In this document: positions 39,708 through 48,096 of the stretch, piece after piece | Layout of the letters: every line of letters begins with the position of its first letter | Position numbering within the stretch: the first letter of the stretch is position 1 | Assembly: GCF_021431925.1 (NCBI RefSeq) | Contig: NZ_CP090371.1 | Span: forward strand, 620,001-684,000 | Source: Halobaculum sp. CBA1158 | GTDB lineage: Archaea; Halobacteriota; Halobacteria; Halobacteriales; Haloferacaceae | DNA: 64,000 nucleotides | Reading direction: 5' to 3' | The notes under the pieces: model-generated | The model's database searches: none | Told to the model about the DNA's origin: nothing | Seen by the model: the letters and a program-made list of their open reading frames with translations, nothing else | Program-made: the position numbers and the translations under genes

Positions 39708-40646
39708 TCACTCGGCGGTCTGCCACGCCTGCACCGCAGCGTACGACGGGACACCACCGCGAGCGCCCTCGGTTCGAGTCGATAGCGCTCCGGCAACAGT
39801 CGCCGCCGCAACCGCTTCGCGAAGCGAATCGCCCGCAGCGAGCCGCCCGCCGAGGAACCCCGTAAACGCGTCGCCCGCTCCCGTCGTATCGACGGGCGAC
39901 AGGTCCGGTGGAGACACGCTGAACTGACCGGTGCCGTCGACCCGAACCGGCTTCTCGCCACGCGTGTGAATTACCGTCCCGTCGAACGCCTCCAGCGCTG
40001 ACCGCAACTGGGAGTACTCGCGGTCGTTGGGCGTCACGATATCGACGACATCGCGATCGAGCAACGGTTCCACGCCAGCGATGGGAGCCGGATCGAGAAG
40101 TACTGTCGGACTGGACTCGCTTGTCGCAAGCTCCTCGAGGAGATCACAGACGGGTCCGACGGGGACCTCATTTTGTACGACGAGGTATTCGGCCGACGTG
40201 ATCGTCTCGTAGCGCTCGGTGACGTAGGCGCTGTCGACGGCCTCGTTTGCGCCGCCGTGAACGACGATCCGGTTTTCGCCGTCGTCCGTGACGAACACGT
40301 GTGCCGTTCCCGTTCGCGCGGACGCGACACCGACGCGGTCTACTCGGACCCCGGAGTTTCGGAGCGCCTCGAGTACCTCGTCGTCGGCATGGTCGGGACC
40401 GACCTTACCGAGCATCGTGACCTCCGCCCCTGCGGCGGCCGCGGCGACGGCCTGGTTCGCGCCCTTCCCGCCGTGAAACCTCGTCGTGTCGAGATCGGTA
40501 AACTCGGACGGGATCTCGGGGACAGCGACCGTCTCTCCGGGCTCCGGGAACCAGTCGAACGTCCCCTCGAGATCGGTCAGTCTCGCCTCGGTGGTCCGAT
40601 GGACCCTGTCGACGTTGATGCTACCCAGACTGACGATCTCCGTCAT
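39708..40646 (-). CDS. PfkB-family sugar kinase (ribokinase-like)
   Basis: A 312-residue kinase. LGSINVDRVHRTTEARL at the N-terminus, the substrate loop FHGGKGANQAVAAAAAGAEV and the C-terminal anion-hole/catalytic motif DTTGAGDAFTGFLGGRLAAG are typical of ribokinase. A sixteen-residue insert after position 22 is longer than in ribokinase. It would phosphorylate ribose or another pentose or nucleoside with ATP. ATG at 40646-40644. No sugar transporter is adjacent, so the substrate source is unknown. Confidence 0.88.
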   Translation of the reverse strand: MTEIVSLGSINVDRVHRTTEARLTDLEGTFDWFPEPGETVAVPEIPSEFTDLDTTRFHGGKGANQAVAAAAAGAEVTMLGKVGPDHADDEVLEALRNSGVRVDRVGVASARTGTAHVFVTDDGENRIVVHGGANEAVDSAYVTERYETITSAEYLVVQNEVPVGPVCDLLEELATSESSPTVLLDPAPIAGVEPLLDRDVVDIVTPNDREYSQLRSALEAFDGTVIHTRGEKPVRVDGTGQFSVSPPDLSPVDTTGAGDAFTGFLGGRLAAGDSLREAVAAATVAGALSTRTEGARGGVPSYAAVQAWQTAE

Positions 40647-40711
40647 CGCCTGTCTGGTATACCCGTCCGTGCTTCAAAAGAAGTGCTCTGTCGACATCGG
40701 CAGGGGCGATG

Positions 40712-41221
40712 TCACGGTGCGACCCCGCCGGCGAGCAGCGCGGCGTCGACGAGCAGCAGGACGGTGAGCGCGGTCGCCGCGAGGAAGTACGGCCGGGCGA
40801 CGCCGACCAGCGCACGAGGGTCGGCATCGGCCCCCAGCCCGAACCGTTCGACCGTGTGGCGAGCGAGTCCCGGCGGGTCGCCGTCGGCGACGCGCATCCG
40901 GTAGACGCCCAGCTCGACCAGGCCGTTCATCACGCCCCACAGGAGCAGCATGCCGAGTACGAGGTGCCCACGCGTCGTCCCCAGCAGCCGCGAGGTGGGG
41001 TAGAGCCGCCAGATCTGGTACGCGCCGGTGAGCGGCAACACCACGCCCGTCGCCCGCGTCACCTGGAGGAGCAGATCGACGGCCCGCCCCAGGCCCTGAG
41101 CGGTCACCTCGCCGCGTCGGGCTGCCGGCAGGAGCGCGACGGTACCGTACGCGACGCCGCCGGTCCACAGGCCGCCGGCGACGACGTGCAGGACGTACGA
41201 GAGCGTGAGCAGCGCGGTCAC
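40712..41221 (-). CDS. CopD-like four-helix membrane protein
   Basis: A 169-residue membrane protein with four helices: LTLSYVLHVVAGGLWTGGVA, LLLQVTRATGVVLPLTGAYQ, GHLVLGMLLLWGVMNGLVEL and FLAATALTVLLLVDAALLAG. The His in YVLHVVAGGLWTG and RATG in helix 2 resemble the CopD/YebZ copper-resistance and related DUF2269 families, in which histidines may bind metal or heme. GTG at 41221-41219. The 15-base tandem repeat array lies directly upstream. Confidence 0.75.
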   Translation of the reverse strand: MTALLTLSYVLHVVAGGLWTGGVAYGTVALLPAARRGEVTAQGLGRAVDLLLQVTRATGVVLPLTGAYQIWRLYPTSRLLGTTRGHLVLGMLLLWGVMNGLVELGVYRMRVADGDPPGLARHTVERFGLGADADPRALVGVARPYFLAATALTVLLLVDAALLAGGVAP

Positions 41222-41270
41222 GCGTGAGGGTCGAGGGCGGGTGGGAAATAAATCCGCTCCGACCGATGCG

Positions 41271-41345
41271 CTCCGGTTCGGTTCACTCCGGTGCGATTCA
41301 TTCCGATTCGGTTCATTCCGATTCGATTCGCTCCGGCTCGGTTCA
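41271..41345. repeat. Five 15-base tandem repeats between a cupin gene and a CopD-like gene
   Basis: Five contiguous units of exactly 15 bases (41271, 41286, 41301, 41316, 41331) follow the consensus YTCCGRTTCGRTTCR. The first, third and fifth units differ by only one to two bases. The last three bases (TCA) are the minus-strand stop codon of the cupin gene, so the array runs from that stop toward the CopD-like gene's promoter. Confidence 0.85.
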
Positions 41346-41651
41346 CTCGTCCTCCGATCGCTCCGCCAGGACGATCACAGCGACGCTGTCGTCGAGGGCA
41401 CGGGGCGAGATATCTCGATCGCCGGAGAACCGGGCAACGTCGCCGGCGGTCACCTCGTGGGTCGCCCCGCCGACCTGCAACTCGATCGCTCCCTCGATCA
41501 GGTGGAGGACGATGTCGCGGCCGGGGTGCGTGTGCGGGGCGACCGACTCGCCGGCGTCGAGGGCGAGTCTGATCGTCTTCGGTTCCGCGTCCGGGAAGAC
41601 GGTCGCGTGCGGTTCGCCCGTCAGTTCCTCGAGGGTTCGGACCGCCGTCAC
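41343..41651 (-). CDS. Small cupin protein, second of a pair
   Basis: A 102-residue single-domain cupin. Metal-binding residues are in SVAPHTHPGRDIVLHLIEGA (two His plus a downstream His), and the second motif ends VTAGDVARFSGDRD. The GTG at 41651-41649 overlaps the stop of the upstream cupin gene, so both are translated from one mRNA. Such small cupins may sense or bind small ligands; no enzymatic assignment is possible. Its stop codon lies in the tandem repeat array. Confidence 0.78.
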   Translation of the reverse strand: MTAVRTLEELTGEPHATVFPDAEPKTIRLALDAGESVAPHTHPGRDIVLHLIEGAIELQVGGATHEVTAGDVARFSGDRDISPRALDDSVAVIVLAERSEDE

Positions 41652-42034
41652 GCCGACTCACCCCGCGGGTCGAACTCGCCCGAGCGAAGCCCCTCCCGCA
41701 CCGGTTCGTGTTCGGCGTCGGTCGGCGGTGGGGCGGTGACGAGCAGCGCCTCCAGGCGTCCGTCGGCGTCGGCTCGCACGCCCCGCTCGGTGCCCGCCTC
41801 GACGGCGACCACGTCGCCCGCCTCGACCCGGTGGTCCTCGTCGCCGTCGCGGACCACGCCGGTCCCCGACCGGACGTGGATCACCACGTCGCTGTCGGGC
41901 GCGTGGACCGGAATGAACTGTCCGGGCTCGAAGTAGCCGCAGACGGCCTTCACCCGGTCGGTTCGGAACGCCTCGACGGCCGAGAAGCGCTCGTCGTCGT
42001 ACCGCCGCTCGGCGTCGAAGTCGGTCGCCGTCAC
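41648..42034 (-). CDS. Cupin protein, first of a pair
   Basis: A 128-residue cupin with core sequence CGYFEPGQFIPVHAPDSDVV, IHVRSGTGVVRDGDEDHRVE and AGDVVAVEAGTERGVRADAD. The usual first His-x-His motif is reduced to one His (HAP), so metal binding may differ from its partner. The GTG at 42034-42032 is chosen because the upstream stretch has no coding character. Translationally coupled to the shorter cupin gene. Confidence 0.72.
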   Translation of the reverse strand: MTATDFDAERRYDDERFSAVEAFRTDRVKAVCGYFEPGQFIPVHAPDSDVVIHVRSGTGVVRDGDEDHRVEAGDVVAVEAGTERGVRADADGRLEALLVTAPPPTDAEHEPVREGLRSGEFDPRGESA

Positions 42035-42220
42035 CGCGATCCCTCCGCGTGAACCGCGCGGTCGACGGGGCCGCCGCCCGCGACGTGGGTGCGGGGCCGA
42101 CCCGTCCCGTCGACCGGGTGTTCAGGATGGCCTACGTCCATGCGGTGGGAGTACGCCAGAGGGAGCAATGGGAGTTCAGCCGAACGTGTTCCGCGGCGTG
42201 GTCGGCCGTCGCGGTCGACC

Positions 42221-42280
42221 GACCGTCCGCACCGCCGACCGACCGTTCGCACCGCCGACGGATCGTCCGCATCGCCGACG
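42221..42280. repeat. Three 20-base tandem repeats
   Basis: Units at 42221-42240, 42241-42260 and 42261-42280 follow GAYCGTYCGCAYCGCCGACS, each differing from the next at one to four positions. They fill the space just downstream of the DUF2237 stop codon (42283-42285) in the 248-base gap to the cupin pair. The rest of that gap holds nothing recognisable. Confidence 0.8.
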
Positions 42281-42282
42281 AG

Positions 42283-42693
42283 TCAGTCGGCGTCGACGGC
42301 GTGGTCCCGGAGCGTCGCCAGCGGCACTTCCTCCAGCACGGCCTCGTTCGTCGCCGCGAGAACGACCGGCGGCGCGACGCCGGCGGTCCGCGCCTCCTCC
42401 CACCGCGGGAGACACAGACACCAGCGGTCGCCGTCCGAGAGCCCCGGAAACCCCAGGTCCGGACGCGGCGTGATCAGGTCGTTCCCGCGGTCGCGGGAGT
42501 ACTCGAGGAACTCGTCGGTGACGACCGCGCACACCTCGTGGCGTCCCGGATCCCGGGCGAGGTGGCGGCAGTTGCCGTCGCGCAGAAATCCGGTCTCGGG
42601 ATCGCCGCTGCACTCCCGGAGCGGCTCGCCGAGGACGTTCCGCTCCGGTTCCTCGGCGTCGACGCCGTCGGTGTCCGTCTGTGGGTCACTCAT
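42283..42693 (-). CDS. DUF2237 family protein
   Basis: A 136-residue soluble protein. RNVLGEPLRECSGDPETGFL, the cysteine-containing DGNCRHLARDPGRHEVCAVV, TDEFLEYSRDRGNDLITPRP and GDRWCLCLPRWEEA are the conserved blocks of DUF2237, a small family found in bacteria and haloarchaea with unknown function. ATG at 42693-42691. The frame is open further upstream but lacks conserved sequence. It is divergent from the gene at 42795. Confidence 0.85.
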   Translation of the reverse strand: MSDPQTDTDGVDAEEPERNVLGEPLRECSGDPETGFLRDGNCRHLARDPGRHEVCAVVTDEFLEYSRDRGNDLITPRPDLGFPGLSDGDRWCLCLPRWEEARTAGVAPPVVLAATNEAVLEEVPLATLRDHAVDAD

Positions 42694-42794
42694 GCCTGAC
42701 GGACGAACGGACGCGACGATGAAAAGACCGCGGCGGTCGACGGAGGCGGCCGCGGCCGGAACACCGAAGTCCCACCCCCGAGACACGCCCCCCG

Positions 42795-43430
42795 ATGCCC
42801 TCCCTGCTGGAGCGACTGCTCGGAGCCGACACGCCCGACGAACAGGCCGACCTGGAATCGCGCCAGGAGACCGCCGACGAGGCGCTTCGGGACGCCGTCG
42901 ACCACGCCGGTCATCCGGTCGAGGACTGCGGGATCACCGCCGTCGCGGTCGTCAACGAAGGACCGGACGGCGAGCCGGTCGTCGTCCCGGTCGCGCGGTT
43001 CTCGCTCGGCGAGCACGTCGAGGAGCCGGACCGCGACCTCGTGTGGGATCTCGTCGCCGAGGCCGCCGCCGCGCTGCGCGAGCCGTTCTGGGACGTGTTC
43101 GTCCGCCACTACGACGTGCAGTTCACCTTCGATGGCGACGAACTGTTCGAGGCCGAGACGTGCCGACGAGTGCTGCTCACGACGGACCTCGTCGACCGCT
43201 TCGCGACCGAGGCGGGCCGCTCGGTCGCGGACCTCCGTGCGGCCGTCGAGGCGGCCGACGACATCGACGACGAGGTCGCCCCCGTCGCGTGGGGCGAGCC
43301 GGTCGATTACAGCCGGACCGACGACGCCGCGGTCGTGGTCGGCGGGACCGCCGCCGCGGCGGCCGCGAGCGCGAGCGCCGCCAGTTGCGCCGGTGCCGGC
43401 GCTGCGGCGGGCGGCGGCGGCACCTGCTGA
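42795..43430 (+). CDS. Conserved hypothetical protein with Ala/Gly/Cys tail
   Basis: A 211-residue protein of unknown function. A soluble core of about 175 residues (residues 1-175, with AVAVVNEGPDGEPVVVPVAR, FWDVFVRHYDVQFTFDGDEL and VLLTTDLVDRFATEAGRSVA) ends in a low-complexity tail of Ala, Ser and Gly that contains two cysteines and finishes GGGGTC. The tail could be a membrane-proximal or cysteine-anchored flexible end. ATG at 42795. It is divergent from the DUF2237 gene. Confidence 0.7.
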   Translation: MPSLLERLLGADTPDEQADLESRQETADEALRDAVDHAGHPVEDCGITAVAVVNEGPDGEPVVVPVARFSLGEHVEEPDRDLVWDLVAEAAAALREPFWDVFVRHYDVQFTFDGDELFEAETCRRVLLTTDLVDRFATEAGRSVADLRAAVEAADDIDDEVAPVAWGEPVDYSRTDDAAVVVGGTAAAAAASASAASCAGAGAAAGGGGTC

Positions 43431-43481
43431 CCGCTCTGCCGCCGACGTGGCGGCCGACACGCCCTCGCAGCCGCCCGTTTC

Positions 43482-44543
43482 TCAGAACTCGTCGATGACC
43501 GGGATCCCGACCGTGCCGAAGTCGGTCATCGCCGACAGCTTGTCGTTCACGTCGTCCAGCGACACCGTCTCGCTGACGACGGCGCTGGGGTCGAGTTTGT
43601 CGCGGGCGACCATCCGGAAGATCTCGTCGTAGCGCGTCGGCGGCAGGCCCAGCGAGCCGACGAACTCGATCTCCTTCATCACCATCGCGTCCGTCGGGAG
43701 GCTCACCATCCCCTCCTCCTCGGCGGTGGTGAGCCCGATCTGGACGTGCGTGCCGCGCGTGCCGAGGCTGTGCACCGAGTTGCGACACGTCTCGGCGATG
43801 CCGAGCGCGTCGACGGAGACGTGACAGCCGCCGCCCGCGAGCGCCTGCACCGCTCCCGGAACGTCGTCGGCGTCGCCGGCGTTGACGGTCTCGGCCGCGC
43901 CGAGGTCCTCCGCCGTCGAGAGCTTGTCGTCGTCGAGGTCGACGGCGACGACGTTCGCGCCGAGGGCGTCGGCGACGTGGACCGCCGAGAGGCCGACGCC
44001 GCCGCAGCCGTGGACGGCGACCCAGTCGCCCGCCTCGACGGGTGCCCGGTGGGCCAGCCCGTGGAAGGCGGTCATGAACCGGCACCCCAGCCCCGCCATG
44101 TCGACGGAGTCCACGCCGTCGGGCAGGTGGACGAGGTTGTGGTCGGCCGCGGGGACGTGGACCAGCTCGGCGAACGCGCCGGGGACCGGCTCGACGAACC
44201 CCAGCGGCATCGGGCTCTCGCAGGTGTTTCCGTGACCGGTCCGACACTGCATGCAGGTGCCGTCGCCGAGGTTGAACGGCACGGCGACGTGGTCGCCCTC
44301 GGCGAAGTTCGTCACGTCCTCCCCGACGGCGGTGACGCGTCCCGCCGGCTCGTGACCCAGGATCTGCCCGGGCTGGGGCTGGATGCCCAACCAGTCCCAG
44401 TCGCCCTGCCAGCCGTGCCAGTCGGACCGACAGATCCCGCACGCCTCGACCTCGACGACGACCCCCTTCGGCTCGGGCTCGGGATCGTCGACCTCGGTTA
44501 CGTCGAGCGGTTCGCCGTGTTCGCGCAGGACTGCTGCTCGCAT
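43482..44543 (-). CDS. Zinc-dependent alcohol dehydrogenase (MDR family)
   Basis: A 353-residue NAD(P)-dependent dehydrogenase. The catalytic zinc ligands are Cys in EACGICRSDWHG and the His/Glu in LGHEPAGRV; the structural-zinc lobe is reduced (CMQCRTGHGNTCESP has three Cys). The Rossmann motif is HGCGGVGLSAVHVADALGAN. It resembles medium-chain alcohol dehydrogenases acting on primary alcohols or aldehydes. ATG at 44543-44541 begins the leaderless-type gene. No substrate clue from neighbours except the creatininase gene upstream. Confidence 0.9.
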   Translation of the reverse strand: MRAAVLREHGEPLDVTEVDDPEPEPKGVVVEVEACGICRSDWHGWQGDWDWLGIQPQPGQILGHEPAGRVTAVGEDVTNFAEGDHVAVPFNLGDGTCMQCRTGHGNTCESPMPLGFVEPVPGAFAELVHVPAADHNLVHLPDGVDSVDMAGLGCRFMTAFHGLAHRAPVEAGDWVAVHGCGGVGLSAVHVADALGANVVAVDLDDDKLSTAEDLGAAETVNAGDADDVPGAVQALAGGGCHVSVDALGIAETCRNSVHSLGTRGTHVQIGLTTAEEEGMVSLPTDAMVMKEIEFVGSLGLPPTRYDEIFRMVARDKLDPSAVVSETVSLDDVNDKLSAMTDFGTVGIPVIDEF

Positions 44544-44562
44544 TATACACGATCATTGGTCA

Positions 44563-44570
44563 CAATTAAC
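44563..44570 (-). promoter_or_regulatory. Probable promoter of the alcohol dehydrogenase gene
   Basis: On the minus strand GTTAATTG lies 20-27 bases upstream of the ATG at 44543 in an unusually AT-rich stretch (44541-44575). The spacing suits a TATA box of a leaderless transcript. Confidence 0.4.
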
Positions 44571-44643
44571 ATAGCTGTTCCTGTCAGTTCGGCCGACGCG
44601 GTCGATCGGCGTACGGTCGGTGGCTACCTCCACGGACGACCGG

Positions 44644-45441
44644 CTATCCGTCGGTCTCGTCGTCGAGTCCGGCGAGCGCGTCCACGAGCTGCGCGACGTT
44701 GGTCACCACGTCCTCGACCATCGCCTCGCCCTTCTCGCGGGTGGCGACGCTCGCGTCGCCGAGGTTGCCAGTGTCGGTCAGCTCGTCCATCCGGTCGGCC
44801 GACAGCGCCCACCCGACGCGGTTGTCGCCGTAGGCGTCGTAGTCGGTCATCGGGAGCGCGTCGTCGGGGGGGTCGACCGACGCCGCGCGGTCCATGTCGA
44901 CCAGGTCCGGGAACAGCTCGAGCATCATGCTGGTCTCGAACTCGGAGGCGTGAAACGACACCTCGCTCGTCCGGACCGCCGTCGCGGCGTCCTCGAACCC
45001 GGAGACGAGCGGGACGTGGAACGCCCGCACGCCGTGTTCCGTGGTGAGTTCGCGAACGACCACGTCGAGTTCCGGGTCCTGGACGAGGTAGTGTCCGTTG
45101 ACGAGCAGGACGTTCTCGACGCCCCAGTCGGCGGCGGACACGCAGACGTCGCGGACGTAGTGTTGGAACGTCTCGCTCCGGACGGTGAACGTGCCGGGCT
45201 TGAACGTGTGATGCGGGCTGACGCCGTACCAGATAGGCGGCGCGAGCAGACAGTCCGTCCGTCGGGCCACGCGCTCGGCGACGGCCTCGGGCATGTACAC
45301 GTCGACCCCGAGGGGCATGTGTTCGCCGTGCTGTTCGGTGCTGCCGACCGGCAGGAGCATCGTCCGCGTCTCCTCGAGGGCCGCCTCGACCTCCCGCCAG
45401 GTCATGTCCGCGAGTCGGTAGACGTCGTCCGTTGCGAGCAC
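44644..45441 (-). CDS. Creatininase/amidohydrolase-family protein, copy 2
   Basis: A 265-residue relative of the protein at 18391. The metal motif is VGSTEQHGEHMPLGVDVY with Glu36, His38 and Asp47, followed by APPIWYGVSPHHTF and VENVLLVNGHYLVQD, where the usual HGGN is NGHYLVQD, an unusual variant at the second ligand cluster. A shorter start at an in-frame ATG (45405) is possible; the GTG at 45441 is kept because the intervening residues (MLATDDVYRLAD) look coding. Substrate unknown. It lies upstream of the dehydrogenase gene on the same strand. Confidence 0.8.
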   Translation of the reverse strand: MLATDDVYRLADMTWREVEAALEETRTMLLPVGSTEQHGEHMPLGVDVYMPEAVAERVARRTDCLLAPPIWYGVSPHHTFKPGTFTVRSETFQHYVRDVCVSAADWGVENVLLVNGHYLVQDPELDVVVRELTTEHGVRAFHVPLVSGFEDAATAVRTSEVSFHASEFETSMMLELFPDLVDMDRAASVDPPDDALPMTDYDAYGDNRVGWALSADRMDELTDTGNLGDASVATREKGEAMVEDVVTNVAQLVDALAGLDDETDG

Positions 45442-45612
45442 GTGGAGCCGTTCCTCGGCGATCGGCTTAGTGTCGAGTGTCGACGGAGGCGATCGCCTCC
45501 GACGCCTCGACCGCGGCCGCCGGCGGACGGACCCGCGGGGCCGCCGGCGACCGGGAGGGTGGCCACCGCCGTCGCCGCGCCCCTTATCGGCCTCGCGCGA
45601 CTACACCGTTCG

Positions 45613-46743
45613 ATGGCAGCGACGACGCCCGCCGACCGCGACGCGGTTTCCGAGTCGACGCCCGCACTCGTCGCCGAGGGGGTCTCGAAGCGGTTCGGCT
45701 CCGGCGGCGACGCCGTGCTGGCGGTCGACGACGTGTCCCTCACGGTCGAGCGCGGCTCGGTCGTCGGCCTGCTCGGCCCCAACGGCGCGGGCAAGACGAC
45801 GCTGATCAAGTCGATCCTCGGGACGGTGATACCCGACGAGGGGACGATCCGCGTGCTCGGCCGCGACGTGCGCGACGGCCGCCGCGCCACCTACGCCGAC
45901 GTGGACGCGATGCTCGAGGGCGCGCGCAACGACTACTGGCGGCTCACCGTCCGCGAGAACCTCCGCTACTTCGCGACGATCGGCGGCGTCGCCCCCGACT
46001 CCGTCGCCGACCGCCACGACCGGCTGCTCGAGCGCCTCGACCTCGCGGACAGGGCCGACACGCCGGTCCGCGAGCTCTCGCGGGGGATGAAACAGAAGGT
46101 GTCGCTGGCGAGCGTGCTCGCGGGGGGCGCGGAGCTGGTCTTCCTCGACGAGCCGACGCTCGGGCTGGACGTGGAGGGCTCGCGGACGCTCCGTCGGGAG
46201 ATCCGCCGGCTCGCCGACGAGGAGGGGCTCACGGTCGTCGTGAGCAGCCACGACATGCAGGTCATCGAGGACACCTGCGACCGCGTGGTCGTCATGCGCG
46301 ACGGCTCGGTCGTCGCCGACGACGCGGTCGAGAGCCTCATCGGCGGCGTCGACGACCGCCGCGTTCGGGTCGAGAGCGCGGACCTCACCCCGGCGACGAT
46401 CGACCGACTCCGAGAGGCGGTCGACCTGCTCGCGGCCGACCCCGTCGTCGACCCCGTCTCCGACCCGACCGCGGGTCCCGGCCGCGTCGAGGTCGCCGCC
46501 GGCGGCGACGCGGTGTACGAGCTGTTCGAGGCGCTCCGCGCGGCCGGCGTCGCGATCGACCGCGTCGACACCCTCGAACCGGATCTGGAGGACGTGTTCG
46601 TCCGACTCACCGGCGGCGACGCGGCGGAGGTGGCCGACGGCGACGCGGTGGACGTGACCGACCGCGACCGCGACCGCGACGGCGACGAATCGGGCCACGC
46701 CCGGCCGCCGACCGCGGCCGGCGACCTGGGGGAGACGCCGTGA
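45613..46743 (+). CDS. ABC-2 type exporter ATP-binding protein
   Basis: A 376-residue ATPase. Walker A is GPNGAGKTT, the signature region is LSRGMKQKVSLASVL, Walker B is LVFLDEPTLGLDVEGSRTLR and the H-loop is VVSSHDMQV. The C-terminal 90 residues form the domain typical of daunorubicin-resistance-like exporters, then an Asp/Arg-rich tail (DRDRDRDGDE). ATG at 45613 is preceded by AT-poor sequence divergent from the creatininase gene. It forms an exporter with the permease encoded next; substrate unknown. Confidence 0.9.
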   Translation: MAATTPADRDAVSESTPALVAEGVSKRFGSGGDAVLAVDDVSLTVERGSVVGLLGPNGAGKTTLIKSILGTVIPDEGTIRVLGRDVRDGRRATYADVDAMLEGARNDYWRLTVRENLRYFATIGGVAPDSVADRHDRLLERLDLADRADTPVRELSRGMKQKVSLASVLAGGAELVFLDEPTLGLDVEGSRTLRREIRRLADEEGLTVVVSSHDMQVIEDTCDRVVVMRDGSVVADDAVESLIGGVDDRRVRVESADLTPATIDRLREAVDLLAADPVVDPVSDPTAGPGRVEVAAGGDAVYELFEALRAAGVAIDRVDTLEPDLEDVFVRLTGGDAAEVADGDAVDVTDRDRDRDGDESGHARPPTAAGDLGETP

Positions 46744-47555
46744 CGGCCGCCGACGCGACCCCCGGCGACGACGAGCCTCGGCCGGCGACGTACCTCGACC
46801 TCGCCCGGGCGGTCCTCTACCGAGAGTTCCTGATCTTCGTGCGGTACCCGGCGAACGCGATCGGCGGGATCGTGATCTCGCTGGTGTTCTTCGGGCTGTT
46901 GTTCTTCGGCGGTCGGATCCTCGCGGGTCGGGCGCTCGACGACTCGCTGGCGGGGATCGTCGTCGGCTACTTCCTGTGGACGCTGGCGGTCGGGGGGTAC
47001 TCGTCGGTGTCCAACGACATCGCCAGCGAGGTGCAGTGGGGCACCCTGGAGCGCCACGTCGCCACGCCGTTCGGCTTCGCGCCCGTCGCGCTGCTGAAGG
47101 GCGTCGCCAAGGTGATCCGGACGTTCCTCACCTCCGCGGTGATCCTGGCGGTGATGCTGCTGGTCACCGGGGCGCGACTCCGGATAGACCCCGTAACGGT
47201 GGTCGTCGTCGCGGGGCTGGCGATCGTGTCGGTGTTGGGGCTGGGCTTCGCGGCCGGCGGGATCACCGTGTTGTACAAGCGGATCGGGAACTGGCTGAAC
47301 CTCCTGCAGTTCGGCTTCGTCGTGCTCGTCTCCGCGCCGGTGCTCGACGAGCCGTGGCTGCGGGCGCTGCCGCTGGCGCACGGGAGCGCGATGCTCCAGC
47401 GGGCGATGGTCGACGGCGTCCGGCTGTGGGCGTTCCCGCTCGCGGACCTGGCGCTGCTGGTCGGCGTCGCCGTCGGCTACCTCGCGGCCGGGGCCGTCGT
47501 CTTCCACTACGCGACGCGGCGGGCGCGTCGCCTCGGCATCCTCGGCGACTACTGA
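46740..47555 (+). CDS. ABC-2 type exporter permease
   Basis: A 271-residue membrane protein with six helices, beginning near IGGIVISLVFFGLLFFGGRI. An amphipathic coupling region LERHVATPFGFAPVALLKGV and the FGFVVLVSAPVLDEPWLRAL segment fit the ABC-2 family. The GTG at 46740 overlaps the ATPase stop (GTGA), so the two are coupled. The hydrophilic N-terminal 22 residues are a halophilic extension. Exported compound unknown. Confidence 0.9.
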   Translation: MTAADATPGDDEPRPATYLDLARAVLYREFLIFVRYPANAIGGIVISLVFFGLLFFGGRILAGRALDDSLAGIVVGYFLWTLAVGGYSSVSNDIASEVQWGTLERHVATPFGFAPVALLKGVAKVIRTFLTSAVILAVMLLVTGARLRIDPVTVVVVAGLAIVSVLGLGFAAGGITVLYKRIGNWLNLLQFGFVVLVSAPVLDEPWLRALPLAHGSAMLQRAMVDGVRLWAFPLADLALLVGVAVGYLAAGAVVFHYATRRARRLGILGDY

Positions 47556-47613
47556 GTCGCCGACCGCGGACGAAACGTTCAGGCCCGATCAGTCGCTGGG
47601 ATCGCGTGACTCC

Positions 47614-48042
47614 GTGACCGACGACAGCGCCGGCGACACCGACCGCCGCGACGGTGACAGCGCCAGCGACGCCAACAGCGACGAGGGATCCGCAGACGGC
47701 ACCGATTCCGTGTTCTCCGGGCGAACGCTCTCCGACCTCCTCGTCAACGCGGTGCCGCTCGCGATGCTCGCCGCGTTCGTCGCGGGGTTCGAACTGCTCT
47801 CGCCGGCCGGCCTCGACACGGACCCGCTGGTGGGGTTCCACGCCGCGCTCATCGCGGGCGTCGTGCTCGTGAGCTACGTCGCCGCCCGCGCCGTCGTCGC
47901 CGCCGGCGGCGACCTCGACGGCGAGCGTTCGGTGTCGCTGTACGACGATGGCGACGATGGCGACGAGGGCGACGATGGGAGCGACGAGGGCGACGTGGGC
48001 GACGACGGGAGCGACGATGAGGGGGATCGCGACGACGCGTGA
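47614..48042 (+). CDS. DUF6684-like acidic membrane protein
   Basis: A 142-residue protein with two central helices (LLVNAVPLAMLAAFVAGFEL and VGFHAALIAGVVLVSYVAAR) between very acidic ends: Asp/Ser/Gly at the N-terminus and an Asp/Gly/Glu-repeat tail (residues about 112-142, with DGDDGDEGDDGSDEGD). The SGRTLSDLLVNAVPLAMLAA opening matches DUF6684-type haloarchaeal membrane proteins of unknown function. GTG at 47614. Confidence 0.65.
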   Translation: MTDDSAGDTDRRDGDSASDANSDEGSADGTDSVFSGRTLSDLLVNAVPLAMLAAFVAGFELLSPAGLDTDPLVGFHAALIAGVVLVSYVAARAVVAAGGDLDGERSVSLYDDGDDGDEGDDGSDEGDVGDDGSDDEGDRDDA

Positions 48043-48096
48043 TCGCCGTCCGCCTCACGCGCCACACCTAACACGCTCGGGCCGGTACGGTGTGGT

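Noticed and set aside
41218-41661. Minus-strand frame giving pentapeptide repeats across the 15-base array
   Set aside because: The overlapping cupin frame is the coding one; the pentapeptides are a consequence of the DNA repeat.
47940-48035. GACGATGGCGACGA-type repeats
   Set aside because: They encode the Asp/Gly acidic tail of the DUF6684-like protein; ordinary halophilic low complexity.
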